NCBI GenBank assembly: GCA_024641635.1 | Contig: JAHECS010000003.1 | Span: 62,001 to 126,000, forward strand | Length of the DNA: 64,000 bases | Reading direction: 5' to 3' | Source: Actinomycetes bacterium | Lineage (GTDB): Bacteria; Actinomycetota; Actinomycetes; S36-B12 | Part shown: in pieces, positions 1 to 7,626 of the stretch | Layout: every line of letters begins with the position of its first letter | Position numbering within the stretch: position 1 is the first letter of the stretch | Program-made: the position numbers and the translations under genes | Notes under the pieces: generated by a model | Told to the model about the DNA's origin: nothing | Seen by the model: the letters and a program-made list of their open reading frames with translations, nothing else | The model's database searches: none

Positions 1-247
1 TGACCATGGTGCGGGTGTCGCGCGTGACGTCGACGCCGATGATCGCGCGCTCGGCTCCCGATCGGACCAACGGCGCATCCGACGCAACCCGATGGCTACC
101 GAGCATCGAGGCGTAGGCGACCGCCTCGACCAGATTCGTCTTGCCCTGGCCGTTCTGCCCGACGAACGTCGTGACGCCTGGCGTCAGGCTGATATCCGCG
201 GACTCATACGACCGGAAGTCGGTGAGTCGCAGCCCCGCCACCCACAC
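1..247 (-). CDS. recF: RecF, DNA replication/repair SMC-like ATPase (N-terminal part, cut by window edge)
   Basis: RecF loads RecA at gapped DNA. Reading leftward from a GTG at 245-247, the first 82 residues are visible and run off the window edge. They begin [19 protein letters not shown] and contain the Walker A loop GQNGQGKTN, followed by the LVEAVAYAS helix typical of RecF. The gene starts 5 bases after the dnaN stop, the usual dnaN-recF coupling. The GTG is chosen because it gives the normal RecF N-terminus and no other start lies between it and dnaN. Identity is secure; the C-terminal part is not seen. Confidence 0.93.
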   Translation of the reverse strand, partial: MWVAGLRLTDFRSYESADISLTPGVTTFVGQNGQGKTNLVEAVAYASMLGSHRVASDAPLVRSGAERAIIGVDVTRDTRTMV

Positions 248-252
248 GCGAC

Positions 253-1383
253 TCAGCCGGTGAGCCGGACGGGCATCAGGAGGTACTTGTAGTCGTCGAT
301 GGACTGCTGCTCCTTGTCGACCGCCGTGAGAACGGCAGGTCGGGTCGCCTGAGTGAAGGAGAACCGGGTCGACTCCGATCCGGTGGCGGCAAGGCCGTCG
401 AGCAGGTAGGCGGGGTTGAAGGCGATGTCGATCGCGTCGCCCTCGAGACCGCACTCGATGGCCTCGACGGCCTGGGCGTCGTCTCCGGCCCCGGCACGCA
501 GGGTCAGCTCCGAGCCCTCGAATGCCAGGCGCACGGGGGTGTTGCGCTCCGCGACGAGGGCGACACGCTTCACGGCGTCCATCAGCATGGCCGTCTCGAC
601 AGTGGCGATCGCAGCCGACTCGGTCGGGAGCAGCGATCGGTACTTGGGGAACTCGCCGTCGAGCAGCCGGGTCGTCGTCCGGCGACCGTGACCCTCGAAG
701 CCGATGAGGCCCTCACCCGCGCCACCCGACGAGAGTGCGATGACGACGTCATCCACGTCTGCGAGCGACTTGGCGGTGTCCGCGAGCGTTCGTGCCGGGA
801 CCAGGGCATGCGCCGAGATCGCCGGACTCTGCGGGCTCCAGGCGAACTCGCGTACGGCCAGGCGGTAGCGATCCGTGGCTGCAAGCACGATGCCGGCACC
901 CTCGATCTCCATGCGTATGCCCGTGAGCGTCGGCAGGGTGTCGTCACGCCCCGCTGCGATGGCGACCTGGGCGACGGCGGCCGCGAAGGCAGGTCCGGAC
1001 ACCTCACCGGAAGCGGTCGGCATGACAGGCAGTTGCGGGTAGTCCTCGACAGGCAGGGTCGGCAGGGTGAACGACGACCGCCCACAGGTGATCGAGATCC
1101 TCGTGCCCTCGCTCTCGATGGTGACCGGAGCCGGCGGCAGGGAACGGGCGATATCAGCGAGGAGGCGACCAGACACCAGGGCGACACCCTCGGTGGCGAC
1201 ATCCGCGTCGATCTCGACGCGTCCGGAAACCTCGTAGTCGAAGCTGCTCAGGGTCAGGCCGTCGTCGCTCGCCGACAGGACGAGTCCGGCGAGGACCGGA
1301 AGGGAAGGTCGGGAGGGCAAAGTCCGTGCCGCCCATGCAACCGAGTCCGCGAGCACGTCGCGCTCGACCCGTAGCTTCACCAT
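253..1383 (-). CDS. dnaN: DNA polymerase III beta sliding clamp
   Basis: DnaN forms the ring-shaped clamp that tethers the replicative polymerase to DNA. The 376-residue product has the normal family length and three repeated clamp domains. It starts [20 protein letters not shown] and ends with the family-typical LLMPVRLTG. It lies between oriC and recF, reading away from dnaA in the same direction, as in most actinobacteria. The ATG at 1381-1383 directly borders the oriC region. No disruption is seen. Confidence 0.97.
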   Translation of the reverse strand: MVKLRVERDVLADSVAWAARTLPSRPSLPVLAGLVLSASDDGLTLSSFDYEVSGRVEIDADVATEGVALVSGRLLADIARSLPPAPVTIESEGTRISITCGRSSFTLPTLPVEDYPQLPVMPTASGEVSGPAFAAAVAQVAIAAGRDDTLPTLTGIRMEIEGAGIVLAATDRYRLAVREFAWSPQSPAISAHALVPARTLADTAKSLADVDDVVIALSSGGAGEGLIGFEGHGRRTTTRLLDGEFPKYRSLLPTESAAIATVETAMLMDAVKRVALVAERNTPVRLAFEGSELTLRAGAGDDAQAVEAIECGLEGDAIDIAFNPAYLLDGLAATGSESTRFSFTQATRPAVLTAVDKEQQSIDDYKYLLMPVRLTG

Positions 1384-1880
1384 GTCCTCCAGTTCACCAG
1401 ATGAGGCGTCAGTCTTACAGGAAACAACGCGCTTGGCCTAGCAGGGTCCGAACCCGGGTGTTGGAGGAGGCGTCGGACTATCCACTGAAGGCAGGCTGGT
1501 TGTGGTTCGTCATCGATCATGCAGGTAGGTGTAGTCATCGTCATAGGTCCTGTGGACACGGTGGATAACTGAGCTTTCCGCTGGGTGACAGGCGTGTCGC
1601 CACCAGCAGGGGCTGGGGACAGACGGGGGCGGTCCTGTGGGCGTCTGTGGACGACCGACGCACGTCGATGATGCCTGCCGCCCGAGTCGGTCGTCTGTCC
1701 CCAGTCGCGGTGGATGGAGGGGTACGTATGAGCACGTTTATCCACAGGATGTACACGTCATGGGGAAAGCACCCGCCCTGGACGGTGGGACCAGCCCGAA
1801 CCGAGAAGTTATCCACAAGTGTGGACAGTGTGGGGACAGACTGATCAACCGAGATAAGTGTGACAGGAGAGTCACACGGG
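1384..1880. other. oriC: Chromosomal replication origin (oriC), dnaA-dnaN intergenic region
   Basis: This 497-base gap between dnaA and dnaN holds no convincing gene. Two perfect TTATCCACA boxes lie at 1738-1746 and 1809-1817. Near-matches, by the strand that reads as the box, are CTATCCACT 1478-1486 (+), GTGTCCACA 1551-1559 (-), TTATCCACC 1560-1568 (-), CTGTCCCCA 1614-1622 (-), TCGTCCACA 1646-1654 (-), CTGTCCCCA 1695-1703 (+), CTGTCCACA 1820-1828 (-) and CTGTCCCCA 1831-1839 (-). GC-rich box variants in both orientations are known from actinobacterial origins. No strong AT-rich unwinding element is obvious by eye. Confidence 0.9.
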
Positions 1881-3317
1881 TCACATGGTTCGGGGTTGAG
1901 ACTTGATCCGGCTGGTGAGATCGGTGACCTGGTTGAACAGGCTGCGGCGCTCGGCCATGAGCTGCCGGATCTTCCGGTCGGCGTGCATCACGGTGGTGTG
2001 GTCGCGCCCACCGAATGCCTGACCGATCTTGGGCAGGGACAGGTCCGTCAGCTCGCGGCACAGGTACATGGCGATCTGACGGGCAGTGACGAGCACACGT
2101 GACCGGCTGGAGCCGCACAGGTCGTCGACGGTGACACCGAAGTACTGGGCTGTGGCGGCCATGATCTGCGCCGCGGTGATCTCGGGTCCGGTGTCCGAGG
2201 GCAGCAGGTCCTTGAGCACGACCTCCGTGATCGCGAGGTCCACGGGCTGGCGATTCAGGGATGCGAACGCGGTGACGCGGATGAGGGCGCCCTCCAACTC
2301 CCTGATGTTGCTGGAGATCTTGGAGGCGATGAACTCGAGTACCTCCGGGGGAGCGACCAAGCGCTCCTGGAGGGTCTTCTTGCGGAGGATCGCGATCCTG
2401 GTCTCGAGGTCCGGGGGCTGGACGTCGGTGATGAGGCCCCACTCGAACCGCGAGCGCATGCGGTCCTCGAAGTCCGGCAGCTGCTTCGGTGGCAGGTCGG
2501 ACGTGACGACGATCTGCTTGTTCGCGTTGTGCAGGGTGTTGAAGGTATGAAAAAACTCTTCCTGGGTCTGGACTTTCCCGCTAAGGAACTGGATGTCGTC
2601 GACGAGGAGCACATCCACATCGCGATAGCGGCGCTGGAAGCTCGCAGCCTTGTCGTCACGGATGCTGTTGATGAACTCGTTGGTGAACTCCTCCGAGCTC
2701 ACGTAGCGGACACGGGTGCCCTTGTAGAGAGTGCGCGTGTAATGGCCGATCGCGTGGAGGAGGTGCGTCTTCCCGAGACCCGAGCCGCCGTAGATGAACA
2801 GCGGGTTGTAGGCACGGGCCGGCTGCTCCGCGACGGCGACCGCCGCCGCGTGGGCGAAGCGGTTGCTGGAGCCGATGACGAAGGTCTCGAAGGTGTACTT
2901 GTCGTTGAGCCGGCCGTCCTCGCTGCGGGTGCCGGGCGAGCCGGTGCCGGGTCGAGGGGAGTCGTCGCGCCGCTCCGCGACCGGAGGGGGCTGACCCTGG
3001 CTGTCGGCGTACGTGGCGTCGGCCACCTCGTCGGTGGTCTCATCGAGCGCGGGGTCGATGGACGGGTCGACCGTGACGGCCAGTCGGATCTCGCGGCCGA
3101 GGGTCGCCGACAGGGCCTCGACGACCATCGGCCGTAGTCGCGTCTCGAGGACGTCCTTCGTGAACTCGTTGGGGGCAGCGATGAGCGCGGTGTCCTCGAC
3201 CAGGCCCATGGGCCTGGTGAGGTTGACGAAGGCGCGTTGCTGAGGAGTCAGGCTGCCGTCGGCGAGGCTGCTGATGGCAGTGGCCCACACTTCGGCGAGG
3301 TCCCCGGACGTGTCCAC
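1881..3317 (-). CDS. dnaA: DnaA, chromosomal replication initiator ATPase
   Basis: DnaA binds the boxes in oriC and opens the origin. The frame contains Walker [11 protein letters not shown], Walker [10 protein letters not shown] and the DNA-binding signature [15 protein letters not shown] near the C-terminus. I place the start at the GTG 3315-3317 (478 residues, [18 protein letters not shown]). It follows AAGGGG and gives a normal domain I. An upstream ATG at 3381-3383 would add 22 residues, but it lies inside the proposed -10 box of the dnaA promoter. Identity is certain; the start is inferred. Confidence 0.95.
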   Translation of the reverse strand: MDTSGDLAEVWATAISSLADGSLTPQQRAFVNLTRPMGLVEDTALIAAPNEFTKDVLETRLRPMVVEALSATLGREIRLAVTVDPSIDPALDETTDEVADATYADSQGQPPPVAERRDDSPRPGTGSPGTRSEDGRLNDKYTFETFVIGSSNRFAHAAAVAVAEQPARAYNPLFIYGGSGLGKTHLLHAIGHYTRTLYKGTRVRYVSSEEFTNEFINSIRDDKAASFQRRYRDVDVLLVDDIQFLSGKVQTQEEFFHTFNTLHNANKQIVVTSDLPPKQLPDFEDRMRSRFEWGLITDVQPPDLETRIAILRKKTLQERLVAPPEVLEFIASKISSNIRELEGALIRVTAFASLNRQPVDLAITEVVLKDLLPSDTGPEITAAQIMAATAQYFGVTVDDLCGSSRSRVLVTARQIAMYLCRELTDLSLPKIGQAFGGRDHTTVMHADRKIRQLMAERRSLFNQVTDLTSRIKSQPRTM

Positions 3318-3339
3318 GTATCCCCTTCGTGTCAGCAAT

Positions 3340-3360
3340 CTGTCCACATGATTATCCACA
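3340..3360. promoter_or_regulatory. Two DnaA boxes in the dnaA 5' leader
   Basis: CTGTCCACA (3340-3348) and a perfect TTATCCACA (3352-3360) sit between the proposed dnaA promoter and the GTG start. DnaA boxes at this position commonly mediate autoregulation of dnaA. Their place in the leader rather than in the coding sequence depends on accepting the 3317 start. Confidence 0.6.
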
Positions 3361-3378
3361 GGTACGAGTCGCTCGGCG

Positions 3379-3408
3379 ACCATAGCCAGATTGTCGGGAC
3401 TCCGACAA
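3379..3408 (-). promoter_or_regulatory. Predicted dnaA promoter
   Basis: On the minus strand, TTGTCG (3403-3408) and TATGGT (3379-3384) are separated by 18 bases, a good housekeeping sigma match. A perfect 7-base inverted repeat, TTGTCGG-GACT-CCGACAA (3391-3408), overlaps the -35 element and could be an operator. Transcription would begin near 3372, inside or past the upstream in-frame ATG. Confidence 0.55.
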
Positions 3409-3454
3409 GTGCGTCTCCACAGCCGGTCGGGGAAGGGCGGTGGGAGTGGCCGGT

Positions 3455-3484
3455 TTGACCGTGCTCATGGCGGGTCCGTAGTCT
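3455..3484 (+). promoter_or_regulatory. Predicted rpmH promoter
   Basis: TTGACC (3455-3460) and TAGTCT (3479-3484) are separated by 18 bases, about 67 bases upstream of the rpmH start. It would drive rpmH-rnpA-yidD-yidC, divergently from dnaA. Confidence 0.5.
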
Positions 3485-3551
3485 TGGACGTCCTGCCACC
3501 GAGCGATCGGGGCGGATTCGACTTCCCCGCACACTGTCCAGGAGCCAGACC

Positions 3552-3686
3552 ATGAAGCGCACGTTCCAGCCCAACACCCGCCGGCGGGCCAAGACCCACG
3601 GTTTCCGGGCCCGGATGCGGACGCGCGCCGGTCGCTCCATCCTCGCCGCCCGCCGCACCAAGGGCCGCGAGCGACTGTCTGCCTGA
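3552..3686 (+). CDS. rpmH: Ribosomal protein bL34
   Basis: This 44-residue, strongly basic protein of the large ribosomal subunit begins [20 protein letters not shown] and ends GRERLSA. These are the universally conserved L34 features, and the length is normal. It is divergent from dnaA and 6 bases upstream of rnpA, the canonical origin order. It is below usual gene-calling length but unambiguous from sequence. Confidence 0.97.
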   Translation: MKRTFQPNTRRRAKTHGFRARMRTRAGRSILAARRTKGRERLSA

Positions 3687-3692
3687 TCAGGC

Positions 3693-4037
3693 ATGCTCCC
3701 GCCGGCCAATCGGATGCGGGCCGCGGCTGATTTCACCACCACCACCCGTCGCGGTCGCAAGGTGACGCGCGGGACGGTGGTCGTCTACCTGGACGTCGAC
3801 CCCGACGACACGCGCACTCCGTTGGCCGGACTCATCGTCGGCAAGGCCGTCGGAGGGTCCGTGGCACGTCATCGTGCCGCCCGCCGGATTCGTGCCGCCC
3901 TCGCTCCGGTGCTCCACGACCTCCCCCGAGGCGGTCGAGTGGTCGTGCGGGCGCTCAAGGGGTCGGACACCGACCCGCAGCTGGCCGACTCGGTGCGCGC
4001 GGCGATCGCGTCCGCGAGGGCTCGGAGCAGCACGTGA
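3693..4037 (+). CDS. rnpA: Ribonuclease P protein component
   Basis: RnpA is the basic protein subunit that assists RNase P RNA in 5' processing of tRNA precursors. The 114-residue product begins MLPPANRMRAAADF and holds the RNR-like segment around GGSVARHRAARRIRAAL, where VGKAVGGSVARHRAARR replaces the common VSKKVGNAVVRNRVKRR. Length is normal. It sits directly after rpmH, and its TGA overlaps the yidD start. Confidence 0.94.
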   Translation: MLPPANRMRAAADFTTTTRRGRKVTRGTVVVYLDVDPDDTRTPLAGLIVGKAVGGSVARHRAARRIRAALAPVLHDLPRGGRVVVRALKGSDTDPQLADSVRAAIASARARSST

Positions 4038-4405
4038 TGGCGTCGGCAACGCGTCGGGCAGGGAATCACGTGCTCTGGGCCTGGGATCACTCGATCGGCT
4101 GGCTCCTCATGTGGGCACTCATCCTGCCGATCCGCGGCTACCAGATCCTGATCTCGCCGCTGACTCCCCCGACCTGCCGCTTCCACCCGAGCTGCTCGGC
4201 GTATGCGGTGGAGTCGTTGCGGACCCACGGAGCGATCAAGGGATTCATCCTCGGGACCTGGCGGGTGCTCAGGTGCAACCCGTGGAACAGTGGTGGACTG
4301 GACCCCGTACCGTCGCGCGGCCGCTGGAAGCCGGACGTGCTGGCGGACGGCGAACAACGGCATGGAACGATGAGCTCTCACGGTTCCTCGGGCACGAACG
4401 TCTAG
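4037..4405 (+). CDS. yidD: YidD, membrane protein insertion efficiency factor
   Basis: YidD is a small amphipathic protein thought to help YidC-mediated membrane insertion. The hallmark stretch RGYQILISPLTPPTCRFHPSCSAYA, followed by AIKGFILGTWRVLRCNPW, is complete, including the conserved cysteines. The product is 122 residues with a longer C-terminal tail than E. coli YidD. The ATG at 4037-4039 overlaps the rnpA stop (TGATG). A GTG one codon earlier is possible, but the overlapping ATG fits coupling better. Confidence 0.93.
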   Translation: MASATRRAGNHVLWAWDHSIGWLLMWALILPIRGYQILISPLTPPTCRFHPSCSAYAVESLRTHGAIKGFILGTWRVLRCNPWNSGGLDPVPSRGRWKPDVLADGEQRHGTMSSHGSSGTNV

Positions 4406-4423
4406 GAAGGCCTCCCACCCGAC

Positions 4424-5389
4424 ATGTTCATTCTCGACTGGCTGAAGGACGGCGTGAGCTGGATCCTCGTCCAGTTCCACCAGATCCTCAGCAACGTCCT
4501 GGGCATGAACCCGGACAGTGGCTGGACGTGGGCCTTCGCCATCGTCGGGCTCGTCATCGTCATCCGCATCGTCCTCATCCCGCTGTTCGTGAAGCAGATC
4601 AAGGCACAGCGGGGCCTGCAGCTGATCCAGCCGCAGATGAAGGAGATCCAGAAGAAGTACGCCGGCGACAAGGAACGTCAGTCGCAAGAGATGATGAAGC
4701 TGTACAAGGAGACGGGCACGAACCCGCTCTCCTCGTGCCTGCCGATCATCTTGCAGGCGCCGATCTTCTTCGCCCTCTTCGGTGTGCTCCAGGGCGTGGC
4801 CCAGTACAACCCGGCGGATCCGAACTACGTCCCGCCAGGCGTTTTCTCGTGGGATCAGTACGCGGGTCTGGCCGCCTCGATGCACGATGCGCAGATCTTC
4901 GGTGTGCCGTTGTACGCCACGTTCATGCACGCCGACGAGACGCCCAACCCGATCAACACCCGAATCCTGGCGCTGGTGATGATCGCGCTGATGACCACGA
5001 CGACGTTCATCACGCAGCGCCAGTTGATCGTCAAGAACAGTGCGCCGGACAACCCGATGGTGCGCCAGCAGAAGATCCTGCTCTACGTGTTCCCGGTGAT
5101 CTTCGCGGTCTCCGGCATCAACTTCCCGATCGGTGTGCTCATCTACTGGTTCACCACGAACCTGTGGTCGATGGGTCAGCAGTTCTGGGTGATCCGCAAC
5201 AACCCCCAACCCGGCACCCCAGCCTTCGAGGCCAGGGAGGCGCGCCGGGCGGCCAAGGCGGCTCGCAAGGGAGCCCCGGCGATCGAGTCGATCCCGGACG
5301 AGTCTGGGGAAGTTACCGACACTGAGTCGGGAACACCGGAGCGGCAGCAGCCGAAGCGGACCTCGAGAAGCCAACGCAAGAAGAAGTGA
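4424..5389 (+). CDS. yidC: YidC/Oxa1 membrane protein insertase
   Basis: YidC inserts and folds inner-membrane proteins, alone or with SecYEG. The 321-residue protein lacks the large periplasmic domain of Gram-negative YidC, as is usual in actinobacteria. Visible features are the first TM helix around residues 36-56 (WAFAIVGLVIVIRIVLIPLF), the cytoplasmic coiled coil with KYAGDKERQSQEMMKLYKETG, the segment NPLSSCLPIILQAPIFFALF, and a basic tail ending RTSRSQRKKK. It is cotranscribed after yidD. Confidence 0.95.
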   Translation: MFILDWLKDGVSWILVQFHQILSNVLGMNPDSGWTWAFAIVGLVIVIRIVLIPLFVKQIKAQRGLQLIQPQMKEIQKKYAGDKERQSQEMMKLYKETGTNPLSSCLPIILQAPIFFALFGVLQGVAQYNPADPNYVPPGVFSWDQYAGLAASMHDAQIFGVPLYATFMHADETPNPINTRILALVMIALMTTTTFITQRQLIVKNSAPDNPMVRQQKILLYVFPVIFAVSGINFPIGVLIYWFTTNLWSMGQQFWVIRNNPQPGTPAFEAREARRAAKAARKGAPAIESIPDESGEVTDTESGTPERQQPKRTSRSQRKKK

Positions 5390-5443
5390 CCTTCCTCGTG
5401 CCGAGGATGGCCCCGGCACCGGACCTGACAACGGAGAGATGCG

Positions 5444-5962
5444 ATGAGTGATGCCGTGGAGACCGTGGACACCACGGACGAGACCCGCTTGACCGGGGCC
5501 CAACTGCTCGAGAAGGAGGGTGACGCGGCCGCGGACTATCTCGAGGGCCTGCTCGACATCGCCGACCTCGACGGGGACATCGACATCGACGTCGAGGGGA
5601 ATCGGGCGATGGTGTCGGTCGTGGAGGCCTCGGCCGGAGAGCTCGGCCACCTTGTGGGGGACGACGGTCGGGTGCTCGACTCGCTCCAGGAGCTGACCCG
5701 GCTGGCCGCCACCCGCGAGACGGGTGAGCGGTCACGCCTCATGCTCGACGTCGCGGGCCATCGGGCGGCCCGGCGTGAGCAGCTCGTGGTGATCGCCAAG
5801 GAGGCGGTCGCGGAGGCGCAGCGGACAGCCGCGCCGGTGCGCCTTGATCCGATGAGCCCCTTTGAGCGCAAGGTCGTGCACGACGCCGTGGCCGAGGCCG
5901 GCCTCATCAGCGAGTCCGAGGGGGACGAGCCCGCTCGTCGTGTGGTCATCCGGACGGCCTGA
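5444..5962 (+). CDS. jag: Jag/KhpB, KH-R3H RNA-binding protein
   Basis: This 172-residue single-strand nucleic acid binder has a KH domain in the middle (about residues 40-105, including GHLVGDDGRVLDSLQELTRL) and an R3H domain at the C-terminus, with LDPMSPFERKVVHDAVAE near residue 135 and RRVVIRTA at the end. Jag is nearly always next to yidC, as here. In Gram-positive bacteria KhpB/Jag partners KhpA in RNA binding and cell-division control; this role is inferred from the family. The stop lies 2 bases before rsmG. Confidence 0.92.
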   Translation: MSDAVETVDTTDETRLTGAQLLEKEGDAAADYLEGLLDIADLDGDIDIDVEGNRAMVSVVEASAGELGHLVGDDGRVLDSLQELTRLAATRETGERSRLMLDVAGHRAARREQLVVIAKEAVAEAQRTAAPVRLDPMSPFERKVVHDAVAEAGLISESEGDEPARRVVIRTA

Positions 5963-5964
5963 CC

Positions 5965-6630
5965 ATGGTTTCCCGTGAAACATCGGGACCTGCGCCAGAC
6001 CTGCCTGCGTGGCTGGCCCCCGCTGGCGCGAGCCTGACGGCTTTCGCGGATCTGCTGGCGGACGTGGGAGTGGCTCGCGGCCTGATCGGACCTCGCGAGG
6101 TGCCCCGCCTGTGGCAGCGCCACCTGCTCAACTGCGCCGTGGTCGCGAACCCGGATGAGGGACTCGTTCCCGCCGGCTGCCGCGTTGCGGACGTCGGCTC
6201 CGGAGCTGGCCTCCCCGGTCTTGTCTGGGCTATCGCCCGCGCCGACATCACGGTCGTACTGATCGAACCGCTGCTCCGACGCAGCACGTTCCTCACCGAG
6301 GCGGTCGACGAACTCGGGCTGGGCGATCGGGTCCTGGTGTGGCGTGGCCGTGCCGAGGATGCTGCCGACACGATCCCGGCCGTGGACGTTGTGACCGCGC
6401 GGGCGGTGGCGCCGATGGAGCGGCTTCTTGGCTGGACTGTTCCGCTGCTCACCGAGGGTGGCCGGCTGGTTGCCTTGAAGGGCAGCAGTGCGGCCAAGGA
6501 GGTCGAGGACGCACGGACCGCGGCGTCCGACGCGGGACTGTCGGATCTCGAGGTGCTCCAGGTGGGTGCCGGCGTCGTCGACCCAACGACCACCGTCGTG
6601 GTGGGGGTGCGCCGTAGGATGAGCGGGTGA
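5965..6630 (+). CDS. rsmG: RsmG, 16S rRNA 7-methylguanosine methyltransferase
   Basis: RsmG (GidB) methylates a conserved guanine in 16S rRNA using SAM. The 221-residue protein carries the SAM-binding motif VADVGSGAGLPGL near residue 75 and the downstream RAVAPMERLLGW and GGRLVALKG segments of the family. The first codons ATG GTT TCC CGT GAA ACA lie within a parS-like site, giving the N-terminus MVSRET. The TGA overlaps a GTG that opens the next small ORF. Confidence 0.94.
   Translation: MVSRETSGPAPDLPAWLAPAGASLTAFADLLADVGVARGLIGPREVPRLWQRHLLNCAVVANPDEGLVPAGCRVADVGSGAGLPGLVWAIARADITVVLIEPLLRRSTFLTEAVDELGLGDRVLVWRGRAEDAADTIPAVDVVTARAVAPMERLLGWTVPLLTEGGRLVALKGSSAAKEVEDARTAASDAGLSDLEVLQVGAGVVDPTTTVVVGVRRRMSG
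5967..5982. promoter_or_regulatory. parS: parS-like centromere site 1
   Basis: GGTTTCCCGTGAAACA matches the bacterial parS consensus TGTTTCACGTGAAACA at 14 of 16 positions. It lies over the rsmG start codon. Its reverse complement is identical over 15 bases to the second site near parA. It is expected to nucleate ParB for origin segregation. Confidence 0.8.
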
Positions 6631-6770
6631 CCCAGCCTCCCGTCTCCGTTGTGAGGACGGACCAGCACAGGGAGCCGGCGGGCCTGGGTTGGCCCCCCGA
6701 GACGACTGAGGATGTTTCACGGGAAACTGCCGCGGATGCTGCGCCCGTGGGCCTGGGCTGGCCCGTATGA
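6627..6770 (+). CDS. Small coupled ORF between rsmG and parA (detached ParA N-terminal extension?)
   Basis: A GTG overlapping the rsmG stop (GTGA) opens a 47-codon frame ending VGLGWPV. Its TGA overlaps the parA ATG (ATGA). It encodes DVSRETAADAAPVG across the second parS site and carries the pentapeptide GLGWP at both ends. ParA of other actinobacteria often has an N-terminal extension containing VSRET in frame with the ATPase. Here the frame differs by one base. It may be a real leader peptide, a frameshifted extension, or simply sequence constrained by parS. Confidence 0.5.
   Translation: MTQPPVSVVRTDQHREPAGLGWPPETTEDVSRETAADAAPVGLGWPV
6713..6728. promoter_or_regulatory. parS: parS-like centromere site 2
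   Basis: TGTTTCACGGGAAACT matches the parS consensus at 14 of 16 positions and lies 38 bases upstream of the parA ATG. It shares TGTTTCACGGGAAAC with site 1 in inverted orientation, so both depart from the perfect palindrome at the same central base. Confidence 0.82.
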
Positions 6771-7576
6771 CCCCGGCAACGCGGATCATCACCGTTGCCA
6801 ACCAGAAGGGCGGCGTCGGCAAGACCACGAGCACGGTCAACATCGCCGCGGCGATCGCTCAAGCGGGACACTCCGTGCTGGTCATCGACATGGATCCCCA
6901 GGGCAACGCTTCGACGGCCCTCGGCGCGACGCATCACGAGGGGGTACCGAGTGTCTACGAGGTGCTCTCCGGCGATCTCGCCCTGGTAGACATCCTGCAG
7001 GAGTGCCCTGACATACCGGGCCTGTGGACCGCGCCGGCCACCATCGACCTCGCCGGGGCGGAGATCGAGCTGGTGGCCCTGGTGGCGCGGGAGTACCGGT
7101 TGGCGCGGGCGATCGATGCGCTCCTCGCGACGCGGCACTTCGACTACCTGTTCCTTGACTGCCCGCCCAGCCTCGGACTGCTCACCTTGAACGGCCTGGT
7201 GGCGGCGCGTGAGGTGCTGCTGCCGATCCAGTGCGAGTACTACGCCCTCGAGGGGCTCTCTCAGCTGCTACGGACGATCGACATGGTGCGGACCCACCTC
7301 AATCCGTCACTTGTGGTCAGCGCCATCCTGCTGACCATGTACGACGGCCGCACACGACTCGCGTCCCAGGTCGCCAACGAGGTCCGGACGCATTTCGGCG
7401 CGCAGGTGCTCGACACCGTCATCCCGCGGTCGGTTCGGGTGTCCGAGGCACCGTCATACGGACAGTCGGTGGTGACCTACGACCCCACCTCCTCGGGTGC
7501 CTTGGCCTACCGCGAGGCGGCCGCACAAGTGGTGTCGCTTGTACACAACAATACACATAGTTATCCACAGACATAA
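6767..7576 (+). CDS. parA: ParA, chromosome-partitioning ATPase
   Basis: ParA is the Walker-type ATPase that drives ParB-parS complexes apart. The 269-residue protein begins MTPATRIITVANQKGGVGKT, which includes the deviant Walker A KGGVGKTT. It has DMDPQGNAS and FLDCPPSLGLLTLNGL downstream. It lacks the long N-terminal extension found in mycobacterial ParA, but an out-of-frame counterpart is encoded just upstream. The last codons include a perfect DnaA box. It pairs with parB 50 bases downstream. Confidence 0.95.
   Translation: MTPATRIITVANQKGGVGKTTSTVNIAAAIAQAGHSVLVIDMDPQGNASTALGATHHEGVPSVYEVLSGDLALVDILQECPDIPGLWTAPATIDLAGAEIELVALVAREYRLARAIDALLATRHFDYLFLDCPPSLGLLTLNGLVAAREVLLPIQCEYYALEGLSQLLRTIDMVRTHLNPSLVVSAILLTMYDGRTRLASQVANEVRTHFGAQVLDTVIPRSVRVSEAPSYGQSVVTYDPTSSGALAYREAAAQVVSLVHNNTHSYPQT
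7561..7569 (+). promoter_or_regulatory. Isolated perfect DnaA box at the parA 3' end
   Basis: TTATCCACA lies in the last codons of parA, at the start of an AT-rich patch (about 7545-7615) that runs to parB. It is outside oriC. Whether DnaA binds it, and whether it affects parB expression, is unknown. Confidence 0.45.
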
Positions 7577-7626
7577 ACCTACAAAAGGTATATTTCGAGC
7601 AAGTTTTCCCCGAAAGGACGGATGAC

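Noticed and set aside
3381-3383. ATG as the dnaA start codon
   Set aside because: It lies inside the predicted -10 box, and the extra 22 residues do not look like DnaA domain I.
3869-5650. 593-codon open frame on the minus strand across rnpA-yidD-yidC-jag
   Set aside because: It lies antisense to four well-supported genes, and its Arg/His/Asp-rich composition is that of a GC-rich shadow frame.
7597-7612. GTTTTCCCCGAAAG as a third parS site
   Set aside because: It lacks the central CACG/CGTG half-site and matches the consensus poorly.
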